Below are positions 1 through 10,286 of a stretch of 64,000 nucleotides of DNA, one piece after another; position 1 is the stretch's first letter, and every line of letters begins with the position of its first letter. The stretch is from JBEISR01 sp044371425 (lineage in GTDB: Bacteria; Planctomycetota; Planctomycetia; Pirellulales; Pirellulaceae): assembly GCA_044371425.1 (NCBI GenBank), contig JBILTR010000005.1, forward strand, positions 190,804 to 254,803, given 5' to 3'. The notes under the pieces were generated by a model. The model was not told the origin of the DNA and did not search any database. It saw nothing but the letters and a program-made list of their open reading frames with translations. The position numbers and the translations under genes are program-made.

Positions 1-908
1 GTCAAAATCAGGCGTTTGGCGATTCCAATAACAAGCAGTTTGCCGACGGACAATCCTTCAACAACCAGAATGGTGGAGGGGCCGCAGGTGGCTTCGGTAA
101 TGTGTCGGCCGGCGGTGGTGGTAAGGCGTTCGCCGGAGGTGGTGGTGCCACCTACAGTGGTGGTGGAATCCAACCCAACATCGGAATCGCGTTCCAGATC
201 GATCAGGAGAATCCAAAGGGTCGAAAAAGCTCCTTCCTGATGCGATTGGCTCCCAAGATCTTGGTGACCGATCTGGCGGGGCAAGTCAGCCAGTCGGAAG
301 ACACTGGCCCCTTGCGCATCTCCTACCCTCAATTCCTCAAACAGTTTGACACCTCCCACGCCTCATACATTTATCTGCCCAAAGCGATGGAGACATCGAT
401 CCAAAAGATCGAAGGGGAATTGCTGGTGACCCCGGGACGAAGGCTTGAGGTGGTGTTCACCAGCAGCGCCAAGCAGCAGAAGAAAGCCGAAGGAGCCACC
501 TTTCGCTTGGAAGGTTTCCAGAAGTCAACTGAAGGCATTCAGATCCAAATGACCTTTCCAGAGACCAAGGCGATCCAGCAGGCCAACGATCTAGTCAGTA
601 AATTCCAGGCATTCACCGCAGCGATCCCCAACTACGAACTGATTCTGGAAGATGATCTAGGCAACCAATACCTTCCCACCGGAAAGAATTCCACTGGAGG
701 CGGATCAGGAAGCTTCCAGAGTTTCAGTTTCAACGGCAAGGTACAGAACCAGGCCAACAACAGTCCGACCCCCTCCTTCTCTACACTTCAGTTTCACTTC
801 CAGCCGCTCCCTGCAGATCGAAAGATCACCAAAATGATCGCGGCCATGGTGGAGATCGAGGGGGATGAAAAGGCGATTCCTTTTACGATCGAAGCAGCTG
901 GTTACTGA
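1..908 (+). CDS. 3' part of a Gly/Asn/Gln-rich protein of unknown function (truncated by window edge)
   Basis: The frame is open from base 3 to the TGA ending at 908, so the gene begins before the window. The first visible 55 residues are low complexity, rich in Gly, Asn, Gln and Ser. They are followed by about 245 residues of ordinary composition with many alternating hydrophobic/polar stretches, which suggests a beta-rich fold. A second short Gly/Ser run (TGGGSGS) sits near the middle. I recognise no catalytic motif, membrane segment or named family. The part seen could be the outer, ligand-binding or structural end of a larger exported protein, but that is inference. The next gene runs in the opposite direction, so the two converge. 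Confidence 0.7.
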   Translation, partial: QNQAFGDSNNKQFADGQSFNNQNGGGAAGGFGNVSAGGGGKAFAGGGGATYSGGGIQPNIGIAFQIDQENPKGRKSSFLMRLAPKILVTDLAGQVSQSEDTGPLRISYPQFLKQFDTSHASYIYLPKAMETSIQKIEGELLVTPGRRLEVVFTSSAKQQKKAEGATFRLEGFQKSTEGIQIQMTFPETKAIQQANDLVSKFQAFTAAIPNYELILEDDLGNQYLPTGKNSTGGGSGSFQSFSFNGKVQNQANNSPTPSFSTLQFHFQPLPADRKITKMIAAMVEIEGDEKAIPFTIEAAGY

Positions 909-957
909 GCGACCATTCGGATTGGTGTTCCGGGGAAAAAGGGAAGTTGCTCCTTCG

Positions 958-986
958 TCGGGCGAATTAGCGAGAAGGTCGCCCGA
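958..986. terminator. Hairpin between convergent genes, possible bidirectional terminator
   Basis: An 8-bp perfect inverted repeat, TCGGGCGA / TCGCCCGA, with a 13-nt loop lies between two convergent stop codons. There is no T-run on either side, so intrinsic termination is uncertain. Confidence 0.35.
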
Positions 987-1096
987 TCATCGATAAGCGG
1001 CTTTCGTCCTCGGCCATTGCTTCGTTCTTCGAATCAGCGTCCCGCCTTAATGCCAGAGACGGCACGTCCGTTGGCTTCTCCATCCACACGGACAAC

Positions 1097-3502
1097 CTAC
1101 TTCCTGAGACGCACAAATGTTCCGTACAGCAGGCTTGCTATACCCAGAAAACTGACCATCACTCCCAGTTCCAGTCCTGGCGTCTGATAGCTCAGCACCA
1201 ATCGCTCAGCCCCTTCAGGAATCTCCATCGCCATGCCGACTCCGTTGGCTTTCGATAACCTAATCGCCCTCTCGACTTGATCGTTCTCTAAAGACACCCA
1301 TCCACTCCAGCCACCATCTTGGTAAAGCGGCAGGAACGCCAAGCCCCTTGCAGAAGGCTCAATCTTCCATTCCATATTGGTCGTAAAGGGCCCCCAGAGA
1401 TTCATCGCATCGACTCGATCCCCGGGATCGATCTGCGACCTCGGCAGCATCTCCATTTCGTATCTACGGTTCCGCCACCCAGCTTCCCACCAGGATCTTG
1501 ATGGTTCTGACCCCCTACCCTCGATCGGCGAATCTTTTTCCTCGGCAGAGGTTTGGCGAGAATCCATTGGAATTGTCTGGTCCACCCAGGTCATGCAGAG
1601 GGCTTGGGTGACCGGATCTCCATGGCCCAGCCAAAGGCGATGGTCGATCTTCGGGAGCTGCTGCTTCAGCGGCGCGGGCCGTGAGGTAAAATCGGCCTCC
1701 AAATTCCGCTTCTCCACCAGCCAATGCAGCTTTCCAGTTGCCGCCGCCGAAGGGGCGGAAAGCGATGCAAAAGCCTTTTGCTGCAGTTCCTGGGAACCCT
1801 GGAAGGCGCACTCTTGCCGTGCACTCCAGGCCAACTGCAACGCCATCAGCAGAAGAAGGCTAGCTGCCAGCCCCCCGCGATCGCTACCAGCGCCAAGGAA
1901 TCGCCAGTTCCATACCAACGCGATCGAAAAGCAAATCGCTGCGAAGATCGCCAACTGCCACTCCAGCATGCGACGCGATCGCTCGGATTGAAAACTTCCT
2001 AAGATGGCATCTGGCTCTACCTGCTTCGCCCATTCGTTCCAAATCCAATCCGAAGCAGGCAGCCTCGCGAAGATCCAAAGGATCACGGCTGCGATCGCCA
2101 TCGCGATCGCAATCCGGCTCAGGCGTCTCCGCAGCATCCCATCCTGCTGCTCGATGGCCAGCCACATCCCCCGACCACCCAGCAGAGAGAGACTCCAGAG
2201 GGTGACCGGCAGCCATTTGGCCGGGTATCGGAAGTGTTGGTAACCCGGAATCATCTCCACCCAAAGCCACTGCAGGCCGCCCCATGCGTCGGGAAGCCAT
2301 CGCGTCGGTTGGCCACGACAGAAAGAGAGCAACTGGTTGAGATACCAACCGGGGGCGTAATCGCCCATCGCGCTCCACGCACTGAGGACTCCAAAGGCGA
2401 CGATCCATCGCGAGGAAGGGGATCGGGAGGTAGGGGATCGTAGGGTCGAAAACCAAAGCAAGCAGAGCAGTCCGATCGCGATGGGGGTCGCGATGTGCAG
2501 CGAGGGGACCCACATTCTCCCCTCCGCAGAAAGCCCCGCCAACCACCGCGTATGGCCACCCACATAACTGCCCCCAAGGCCGGGCAGTAGAAGACTTGGC
2601 CAGTGCCAGGGAGCGACAGAAAACTGATAGATCACCGACCGATGGTCTCCGACTCGATCGGACTGTGCTACCCAGCAAGCGGTGGGGATCCATTGGACGG
2701 CTGCCATTGCGATCCCCAGGGTCAGGAAAACAAACCAGGCGACCATTGGGTGCCGTCGTAGCTCCACGATGGACGATAGAATGCTGCAGCTTGTGGCCAA
2801 TCGACCTTGGATGAACCGAATCGAGAGAACAAGAGCGGCGGTGGCCGCCAGCAGCATGCCATGCACGACCGACTGGGGATCGCCCCCCAAGATCATCATC
2901 GATGCGGCCCATGATGCGGCGATATGGGTCTGGGGATTGGAAGCGCCAGAGGTTCCTGCCAAGGCACGGACCAATGATCCGAGCAGCAGAGGCAGCCAGG
3001 CAGCCGATATGAGGAAGGGCGGATTGTAGATCTGAAAGAAAATCGGTCCCGATAGGGAGTAGCTCATCGCAGCCAGTGCAGCAACGCCGCAACAGGCACC
3101 AGCCTTCCGGACCGACCAGGCCATGGTGGCCCAAGCCAACATACCATGCAGCGTCAGGAAGACTCCGGTCCGCTGCGCGATGGTTCCCCATGGCATCATG
3201 AGAACGAAGCGCAGCGGGTAGAAGCTGAGCGATGTTCCTTCGCCAATCAAATTGTTCCCCGTACCGTCGAGATGGCACCAGCGAGGCAACCAGCGATCGA
3301 TTCCGGTCAAATGGTCCCAGGACGACCACATGGGGAAGTAGAAGTTCAGGGTGTCGCGGAACCCAGGTACTTTTCCCTGGTACCAAGACGGATACAGGCA
3401 GCCCAGCCAGAGTGTGAGTGTTGCTAGGGCGGAGAACCAAAGCAACCGCCGCTCCAGCGACATCTCTGGAGCGTCCGCTCGTGGGTGGCTTGGAGTTTCC
3501 AT
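1097..3502 (-). CDS. YfhO-like multi-pass membrane protein
   Basis: This 801-residue protein has roughly a dozen hydrophobic helices and a soluble C-terminal domain ending in one last helix and a basic tail (VRLRK). The overall plan, the N-terminal stretch with PGFRDTLNFYFPMW, and the C-terminal domain with WSGWVSLEND match the YfhO family, which is linked to glycosylation of cell-envelope polymers such as teichoic-acid-type glycans. The real substrate here is unknown. I chose ATG at 3502 because a GGGAGGG Shine-Dalgarno lies about 6 nt upstream. A GTG two codons earlier would sit on top of that site. The gene follows atpC by 53 bp on the same strand and may be read through from the ATP synthase operon. 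A roughly 600-codon reading frame in another phase is a shadow. Confidence 0.8.
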   Translation of the reverse strand: METPSHPRADAPEMSLERRLLWFSALATLTLWLGCLYPSWYQGKVPGFRDTLNFYFPMWSSWDHLTGIDRWLPRWCHLDGTGNNLIGEGTSLSFYPLRFVLMMPWGTIAQRTGVFLTLHGMLAWATMAWSVRKAGACCGVAALAAMSYSLSGPIFFQIYNPPFLISAAWLPLLLGSLVRALAGTSGASNPQTHIAASWAASMMILGGDPQSVVHGMLLAATAALVLSIRFIQGRLATSCSILSSIVELRRHPMVAWFVFLTLGIAMAAVQWIPTACWVAQSDRVGDHRSVIYQFSVAPWHWPSLLLPGLGGSYVGGHTRWLAGLSAEGRMWVPSLHIATPIAIGLLCLLWFSTLRSPTSRSPSSRWIVAFGVLSAWSAMGDYAPGWYLNQLLSFCRGQPTRWLPDAWGGLQWLWVEMIPGYQHFRYPAKWLPVTLWSLSLLGGRGMWLAIEQQDGMLRRRLSRIAIAMAIAAVILWIFARLPASDWIWNEWAKQVEPDAILGSFQSERSRRMLEWQLAIFAAICFSIALVWNWRFLGAGSDRGGLAASLLLLMALQLAWSARQECAFQGSQELQQKAFASLSAPSAAATGKLHWLVEKRNLEADFTSRPAPLKQQLPKIDHRLWLGHGDPVTQALCMTWVDQTIPMDSRQTSAEEKDSPIEGRGSEPSRSWWEAGWRNRRYEMEMLPRSQIDPGDRVDAMNLWGPFTTNMEWKIEPSARGLAFLPLYQDGGWSGWVSLENDQVERAIRLSKANGVGMAMEIPEGAERLVLSYQTPGLELGVMVSFLGIASLLYGTFVRLRK

Positions 3503-3555
3503 CGCCACCCTCCCCGGTCCCGCCTCGCGTGCGATGACGTCTCGCGATTGGAGGT

Positions 3556-3951
3556 TTACCGCTTGCCGGCGATGGAGGCCTTCGCGCGGGCCTGAGAGAC
3601 AGCGCGGTCGCGAATTGCCTGTTTCTCAGGGGAGTCGGCCGGCATGGCAAGGGCCACCCGGAGCTCCTCAGCGGCCGCATTGCCGTCGATCGACTCGGGC
3701 CTCAACATGCGATCGGTGAGAATGCAGACTCCCTGACGGTTCACCTGCACAAACCCCCCATCGACGTAGTAGGTCGACTCTGTGCCTCCGGACTTGACCT
3801 TGAGCAGTCCGAAGCCCAACCGACCGATCATCGGACTGCGGCCTGGAAGGATCCCCAGGAGTCCATCGAACATCGGAACGATGATCGAATCGGCCTGAGT
3901 GGTCAGTTCGGTTTTTTCTGGTGTCACCACCGTGCATTCGATCGTGGCCAC
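3556..3951 (-). CDS. atpC: F-type ATP synthase epsilon subunit
   Basis: This 131-residue epsilon subunit is part of the central stalk of F1 on the cytoplasmic face. It shows the N-terminal beta-sandwich (MATIECTVVTPEKTEL, GLLGILPGRSPMIGRLGFG, YYVDGGFVQV) followed by a short helical C-terminus. In other bacteria this C-terminus can inhibit ATP hydrolysis. Length is near the usual 130-140 residues. Its start lies only 2 bp beyond the stop of atpD, so translation is probably coupled. It is the last atp gene of the operon. Confidence 0.97.
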   Translation of the reverse strand: MATIECTVVTPEKTELTTQADSIIVPMFDGLLGILPGRSPMIGRLGFGLLKVKSGGTESTYYVDGGFVQVNRQGVCILTDRMLRPESIDGNAAAEELRVALAMPADSPEKQAIRDRAVSQARAKASIAGKR

Positions 3952-3953
3952 AA

Positions 3954-5408
<1,455 letters not shown>

Positions 5409-5504
5409 GTTAGCAATTCCCGATTGATGAATGAGCGTCTGGTGACGTAGCCTGCTTCGGTGTGGCGAAGCAGGCCACTGGATTCCTGATGGTATGCCTG
5501 TTTC

Positions 5505-6377
5505 TTATCCGAGCGCCTCAACGCCCCCGATGATTTCCATGATTTCGCCGGTGATTTTGGCTTGCCGAGCCCGATTGAAGGTGCGCGACAATTGCTTGAT
5601 CATGTCTCCTGCGTTCTCGGTGGCACTCTTCATCGCCACCATCCGCGCGATCTGTTCACTGACGGCAGCGTCGAGGAAGCACTTGAACAGCCGCACTCGA
5701 AAACTGGCCGGCACCACCTCCTCGAGAATGCTTGCGGCACTAGGGAGGAATTCGTAATCTTCCTTCGAGCCGCCAGAAGCTGTGTCGGTGGATGGTTGGG
5801 TGAATGGAAGCAGCGTCTCGACCACCGCCTGCTGTCTGGAAATGCTCTGAAATCGCGTGTAGGCGACGTCGACACGATCGATCTGACCGGTGACAAATCG
5901 CTGGATCAGGTCGTCGGCAATCTTGGAGACCGCATCAAACGAGGGCTGATCTTCGAACTGGGTGTAGGTGTTCTCGATGTCGACGCCTCGGAATTTCAGC
6001 GCCGCGATACCCCGTTTGCCGCTGACCTGCAGCGAGGATTTGCCGGTCAGCTCGGCCAGTTCCTGGCGGCGCTGCAGCGCGACACGAACCACCGATCCGT
6101 TGTAGCCTCCACACAGTCCTCGGTTGCTGGTGAGCACCATCAACTCAGCGCTGGTGGGTTTATCGCGGACTTCTAGAAGCGGATGGGAGACGCTGGCACC
6201 AGATCGTGCCAGGTCGCGAACGATGGCGGTGATGCGATCGGTGTAGTCGGTCGCCGCCGCCGCTCGATCCATCGCCTTCTTGAAGCGCGCCGTCGCGATC
6301 AGCTCCATCGTCCGCGTGATCTTGCGGATGTTCTTGATCGACTTGCGTCGTTTGTCGAGAGCCCGAAGATTGGCCAT
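5505..6377 (-). CDS. atpG: F-type ATP synthase gamma subunit
   Basis: This 290-residue gamma subunit is the rotating shaft of F1. The N-terminus (MANLRALDKRRKSIKNIRKITRTMELIA) and the C-terminus (SATENAGDMIKQLSRTFNRARQAKITGEIMEIIGG) are the two conserved ends that form the coiled-coil in the alpha3beta3 cavity. The middle contains TSNRGLCGGYN, typical of the Rossmann-like domain. Length is normal. It lies between atpA and atpD in the expected order. Confidence 0.97.
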   Translation of the reverse strand: MANLRALDKRRKSIKNIRKITRTMELIATARFKKAMDRAAAATDYTDRITAIVRDLARSGASVSHPLLEVRDKPTSAELMVLTSNRGLCGGYNGSVVRVALQRRQELAELTGKSSLQVSGKRGIAALKFRGVDIENTYTQFEDQPSFDAVSKIADDLIQRFVTGQIDRVDVAYTRFQSISRQQAVVETLLPFTQPSTDTASGGSKEDYEFLPSAASILEEVVPASFRVRLFKCFLDAAVSEQIARMVAMKSATENAGDMIKQLSRTFNRARQAKITGEIMEIIGGVEALG

Positions 6378-6466
6378 CTTTCGATCCAGCTGTCCGGTGT
6401 GGTTGGTGTGAGCCGACCGAAACGAATCGGTCGGCCTCTGACGGTATGGCGAGCGTTCGCCTCAAG

Positions 6467-7975
6467 CTACGCTCGGAAAGTCGCTTTGAAGCCGCTGATG
6501 GCTCCCTTGATCGCTTCTTCGATCTCCGATGTCAGGTCTCCGACCTGGACGATCTTCTCCAGCAGTTCCGGCGACCGATTGCGGATGAAATCAAGCAACC
6601 CCTGCTCAAACTCCCGCACCTTGGCAACCGGTACGTCATCGAGATGACCGCGGGTCCCTGCGTAGATACTGACCACTTGCTCCGCAACGCTCATCGGCTG
6701 GTACTGAGCCTGCTTCAGCAGTTCCACCATCCGATAGCCGCGGTCCAATCGAGCCTGGGTGGCAGGGTCCAGTTCGGTACCCAGCTGTGCGAAGGCCTCC
6801 AGTTCACGGAAGGATGCCAAGTCTAGGCGCAAACCACCGGCGACCTTCTTCATCGCCTTGATCTGTGCTGCACCACCGACCCGCGAGACCGAGATGCCGA
6901 CGTTCATCGCAGGACGAATCCCGGAGAAGAAGAGGTCAGGCTGCAGATAGATCTGTCCGTCGGTGATCGAAATCACGTTGGTGGGGATGTACGCAGAGAC
7001 TTCCCCTTCCAACGTTTCGATGATGGGGAGGCTGGTCAGCGACCCGCCGCCCAGGTCCTTCGACAGCTTGGCCGACCGTTCCAGTAGTCGGCTGTGGCAA
7101 TAGAACACGTCCCCAGGGAACGCTTCACGTCCCGGAGGACGACGCATCAGAAGGCTCAGCTGCCGGTATGCCACCGCCTGTTTGCTCAAATCGTCATAGA
7201 CGATCAGGGCATGGCCGCCATTGAACATGAAGTGTTCTGCCATCGCCGTACCGGCGTAGGGAGCGATGTACTGAAGCGGCGCCGGTTCGCTGGCGCCGGC
7301 CACAATCACCGTCGTGTAGTCCATGGCTCCGTGCTTCTTCAGCGCTTCGATGACCAGAGCGACGGAGGAGTCCTTCTGGCCGACGGCGACATAGAAGCAT
7401 TTGACGCCTGTGTTCTTCTGATTGATGATCGCGTCGATCGCCACGGCAGTCTTGCCGGTCTTGCGGTCACCGATCACAAGTTCGCGCTGGCCTCGCCCGA
7501 TCGGCGTCATCGCATCGATCGCCTTGATCCCCGTCTGCATCGGCTCATGCACCGGATGGCGTTCGGCAACGCCGGTGGCGATCAGTTCGACAGGTCGCTT
7601 TAGATCGGTGTTGACAGGGCCTTTGCCATCGAGCGGGTTGCCTAGTGGATCGAGCACTCGGCCGATGACGGCGTCGCCAACGGGAACCGAAAGGAGTCGG
7701 CCCAGCGCCTTGACTTCATCCCCTTCCTTGATCGACAGGTAATCTCCCAGGATGATCACCCCGACGCTTTTCTCTTCGAGATTGAACGCCAGACCAGTGA
7801 CCCCGCTGGGGAACTCCACCATCTCGCCGCTCATCACGTTGGAGAGCCCGTAGACGCGAGCGATCCCGTCCCCCACCTCCAGCACCGTGCCGACCTCGCG
7901 GACGTCCATCTGGCTTTCAAACTGCTCGATCTCTTTCTGGATGACCGAAGCGATTTCGTCCGAGTTAAACTTCAT
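6467..7975 (-). CDS. atpA: F-type ATP synthase alpha subunit
   Basis: This 502-residue protein is the non-catalytic nucleotide-binding subunit of F1. It has the P-loop GDRKTGKT near residue 170 (usually GDRQTGKT), the VGQKDSSVA stretch, the DDLSKQAVAYRQ segment and the GIRPAMNVGISVSRVGG signature. Length is typical. The ATG at 7975 is preceded by GAGGTGAGGC, a good Shine-Dalgarno. It follows atpH by about 110 bp. Confidence 0.98.
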   Translation of the reverse strand: MKFNSDEIASVIQKEIEQFESQMDVREVGTVLEVGDGIARVYGLSNVMSGEMVEFPSGVTGLAFNLEEKSVGVIILGDYLSIKEGDEVKALGRLLSVPVGDAVIGRVLDPLGNPLDGKGPVNTDLKRPVELIATGVAERHPVHEPMQTGIKAIDAMTPIGRGQRELVIGDRKTGKTAVAIDAIINQKNTGVKCFYVAVGQKDSSVALVIEALKKHGAMDYTTVIVAGASEPAPLQYIAPYAGTAMAEHFMFNGGHALIVYDDLSKQAVAYRQLSLLMRRPPGREAFPGDVFYCHSRLLERSAKLSKDLGGGSLTSLPIIETLEGEVSAYIPTNVISITDGQIYLQPDLFFSGIRPAMNVGISVSRVGGAAQIKAMKKVAGGLRLDLASFRELEAFAQLGTELDPATQARLDRGYRMVELLKQAQYQPMSVAEQVVSIYAGTRGHLDDVPVAKVREFEQGLLDFIRNRSPELLEKIVQVGDLTSEIEEAIKGAISGFKATFRA

Positions 7976-8083
7976 GCCTCACCTCAATCGGTGCTGACTG
8001 ACCGAAAACTATGAAAGGAAAAAGAATCCTGTAGCCATCTGTTCTGACAAGGCTTAGCTTCCCCGGCGGGATGCTATGCCGAT

Positions 8084-8698
8084 TCAACGGACCAAACGCG
8101 ACTGCTGCTGCCGAAGCGTCTGCTCGGTCTTCTCCACTGTGTTCTTCTGGCTGCTGCGCAACCGACCCACCACACTGCCATCGAGGACCGTGTCGCCATG
8201 TCGGATCATCAGCCCCCCGAGGATCGAAGGATCGACCCTCTCCTCAAGGACAACGTCGGCTTGAAAGCGATCTTTCAGACCTTTGCGAATCTGTTCCCTC
8301 TGGGGCTCCGTCAAGGGCGCAGCGGTGGTGATGGTGACCGCCTTTCGACCCTGAGAGGCATCGAAGATCTTCCGGGTGCTGGCTGCGATGCTCGGCAACG
8401 AACCAAAGCGACCTCGGCGGCAGACCACCTTCAGGAAGCGGAGCAGTACATCGTCTACTCTGCCCCGAAGTGCCCGGTCGATCCATTCCATTTTTCGATC
8501 CATCGGCACACTGGGACTGACCAGCGCTGCGTTGAAGGCAGGTAGCTTCGTCAACACCTCAGCAACCAGCGACTCCAACTGCTCAACTCCGGTCCCCGCA
8601 TTGGATCCGAGGGCTCCCAGAAGGGCCTTGCCATACATCTCGCCGATCACTTGGTCCTGATCGTCGAAGACGGTTTCGATAGGTTGAGCGTCCGCCAT
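8084..8698 (-). CDS. atpH: F-type ATP synthase delta subunit
   Basis: This 204-residue delta subunit (OSCP) joins the peripheral stalk to the top of F1. The N-terminal helical part (VFDDQDQVIGEMYGKALLGALG) and the C-terminal conserved segment (VDPSILGGLMIRHGDTVLDGSVVGRL) are clear. The frame is open 13 codons further upstream, but ATG at 8698 has GGAG 8 nt before it and gives an ordinary N-terminus. It sits between atpF and atpA in the usual order. Confidence 0.94.
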   Translation of the reverse strand: MADAQPIETVFDDQDQVIGEMYGKALLGALGSNAGTGVEQLESLVAEVLTKLPAFNAALVSPSVPMDRKMEWIDRALRGRVDDVLLRFLKVVCRRGRFGSLPSIAASTRKIFDASQGRKAVTITTAAPLTEPQREQIRKGLKDRFQADVVLEERVDPSILGGLMIRHGDTVLDGSVVGRLRSSQKNTVEKTEQTLRQQQSRLVR

Positions 8699-8846
8699 CG
8701 GGTCGACTCCATGGCAACCGTTTGGAGCGGTCACCACTGTGAACTGAGGAAATCGATTCGATCGCCAGGGAAAGTCCCGACAATCCCGTTCGATCCACCT
8801 TCCTCGAACGCCGTCCGGGTGTCCGAGGAGTGGGTGGACAACGCGT

Positions 8847-9533
8847 TCAATTGGCGCTAGGCAGTTTGCGCAGCGCTTCTTGAATCAATTGCTGATGGTC
8901 TTCTGCCTTCACTTCGCGTCCCACAATGCTCCGTGCAAGAGAGAAAGCGAGATCGGTGCTCTTCTTCCCCAGCTCCCCAATCGCTGCAACCTTGGCTGCA
9001 TCGATTTCCGCCAAGGCGTTGTCGCGCTGGCGCTGGGCTTCGGCCTGAGCTTCCGAAACGATCCGCTGGCTGGATGCCTCGGCATCTTTCTTCGCTTGGA
9101 CAAGCATCTCCTGAGCCTGCAGAGCGGCGGCATCGAGTTTCTGCTGATACTCAGCGAGCTTCCTCTGAGCCTCTTCCGATGCGTACTGAGCGTCGCGAAT
9201 CTGCTTGTCGATCTTCTCTTCCCTGGCTGTGAGTGCCGCTTGGATTTTCTTCCAAGCTGCGAAGTAGAGACCCAGCAAAAGCAACCCAAAGACGATCGCT
9301 GAAAAGATCGCCTTGTCGGTTCGCCATTCCACAGGAGCCAGCAGCTGACTGGACGCATGCCCATGCGTCAAATCGACCTCGTGATGACCATCGGCTCCGT
9401 GGCCCTGCTCGTACATCGCCAAAGGCATCGCCACATCGAGTACCGATGCGTGCACCCCGTTGCCAACCAGCACGCCGAGCAAGAGCGAGCAGGCCAACCA
9501 GCCCCACCGCACCTTCAACGCTTGCATCATCAT
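8847..9533 (-). CDS. atpF: F-type ATP synthase b subunit with N-terminal signal-like extension
   Basis: This roughly 228-residue b subunit forms the peripheral stalk. It starts with a signal-peptide-like stretch (basic residues, then LACSLLLGVLVGNGVHAS) and a His/Gly-rich segment. The usual single membrane helix (AIFSAIVFGLLLLGLYFAAW) follows near residues 75-95, then a long charged coiled coil rich in Ala, Gln, Glu and Lys. Bacterial b subunits are usually about 160 residues and begin directly at the membrane helix, so about 70 residues are extra. Three ATG codons in a row (9533, 9530, 9527) follow an AAGGA site; the second or third has the best spacing. An open frame further upstream lacks such a site. 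Confidence 0.93.
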   Translation of the reverse strand: MMMQALKVRWGWLACSLLLGVLVGNGVHASVLDVAMPLAMYEQGHGADGHHEVDLTHGHASSQLLAPVEWRTDKAIFSAIVFGLLLLGLYFAAWKKIQAALTAREEKIDKQIRDAQYASEEAQRKLAEYQQKLDAAALQAQEMLVQAKKDAEASSQRIVSEAQAEAQRQRDNALAEIDAAKVAAIGELGKKSTDLAFSLARSIVGREVKAEDHQQLIQEALRKLPSAN

Positions 9534-9909
9534 GAAGTCCTTGCAGAGGCTTCCAAAAGGAAAACCAACCTTCAAATGTCTTTCGCTCAACCTCTCTCGA
9601 CGCACCGCACGACGGAGTGCCAAAAGAGGGCTGTGACCTGAGCAGATGGACGACGGGAGCTATCGATCGACCTGACGTTCGGGATCCCATCGATCGCTCG
9701 ATCAATCCCCCAACCTCCCGAGAGAGGCTCCACACCTTCCTCAACCCAAGCCAAACGCTATTGGAAACAGACCGCTCTGTTCCGTCGCTCCACTCGGCGT
9801 TCGATTGCTCCTGAGGGCAATCAAGCACCGGATGGATCAGGACCCATACCTTTTCCCCCAACCGGATCGATCGAATTCAATCGTCCGGAAGGAGGGCAGC
9901 TTGGTCGGC
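9534..9909. other. Spacer inside the ATP synthase operon (atpE to atpF)
   Basis: This unusually long intra-operon spacer has several GATCGATC-type repeats around 9660-9705 but no convincing gene, terminator with T-run, or promoter. Such spacers often adjust the high expression of subunit c relative to its neighbours, but I see no direct evidence for that here. Confidence 0.4.
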
Positions 9910-10206
9910 TTACTTGAATGGATTCTGGCCCTGGCAGACGATCACCGCGAAGAACGCGAGACCTTCGATCAGTGCTGCAGCGATGATCATCGCCACCTGA
10001 ATCGTGCCGGAGGCTTCGGGTTGTCGAGCGATCGACTCCACGGCCCCCTTGGCCAGCATGCCGATCCCCAATGCGGCTCCGATCACCGCCAGACCGGCAC
10101 CAATCGCTCCGGGAATCGCGCCCGAAGCAGCTTCCTGGGCCGAAGCTGGGGCTGCCAGAACAAAAATAAGTCCAAAAGCCCACAAAGCAGCTCGCAAATG
10201 ACTCAT
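9910..10206 (-). CDS. atpE: F-type ATP synthase c subunit with signal peptide
   Basis: This 98-residue proteolipid forms the rotating c-ring. After an N-terminal signal-like segment (LWAFGLIFVLAAPASAQ) there are two membrane helices: a Gly-rich first helix (IGAGLAVIGAALGIGMLAKG), the polar loop ARQPE, and a second helix with the ion-binding Glu in AALIEGLAFF. Glu is followed by Gly rather than Ser/Thr and the first helix lacks the Na+-type Gln, so proton coupling is the likelier reading. Usual length without a leader is about 75-80. GTG at 10209 (AGGAG 9 nt upstream) and ATG at 10206 are both possible starts. Confidence 0.96.
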   Translation of the reverse strand: MSHLRAALWAFGLIFVLAAPASAQEAASGAIPGAIGAGLAVIGAALGIGMLAKGAVESIARQPEASGTIQVAMIIAAALIEGLAFFAVIVCQGQNPFK

Positions 10207-10286
10207 CACAGCAGAACTCTCCTAGAAAAACAGAAACACCAAATCGTTTCCCTTCCACCCGCCGCAAGCCAAACAGCCATCGGCCA

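Noticed and set aside
1884..3680. 598-codon open frame on the minus strand, other phase than the YfhO-like gene
   Set aside because: It is a GC-rich shadow: Arg/Pro/Ser-rich peptide without domains, while the YfhO-like frame has clear membrane helices and family motifs.
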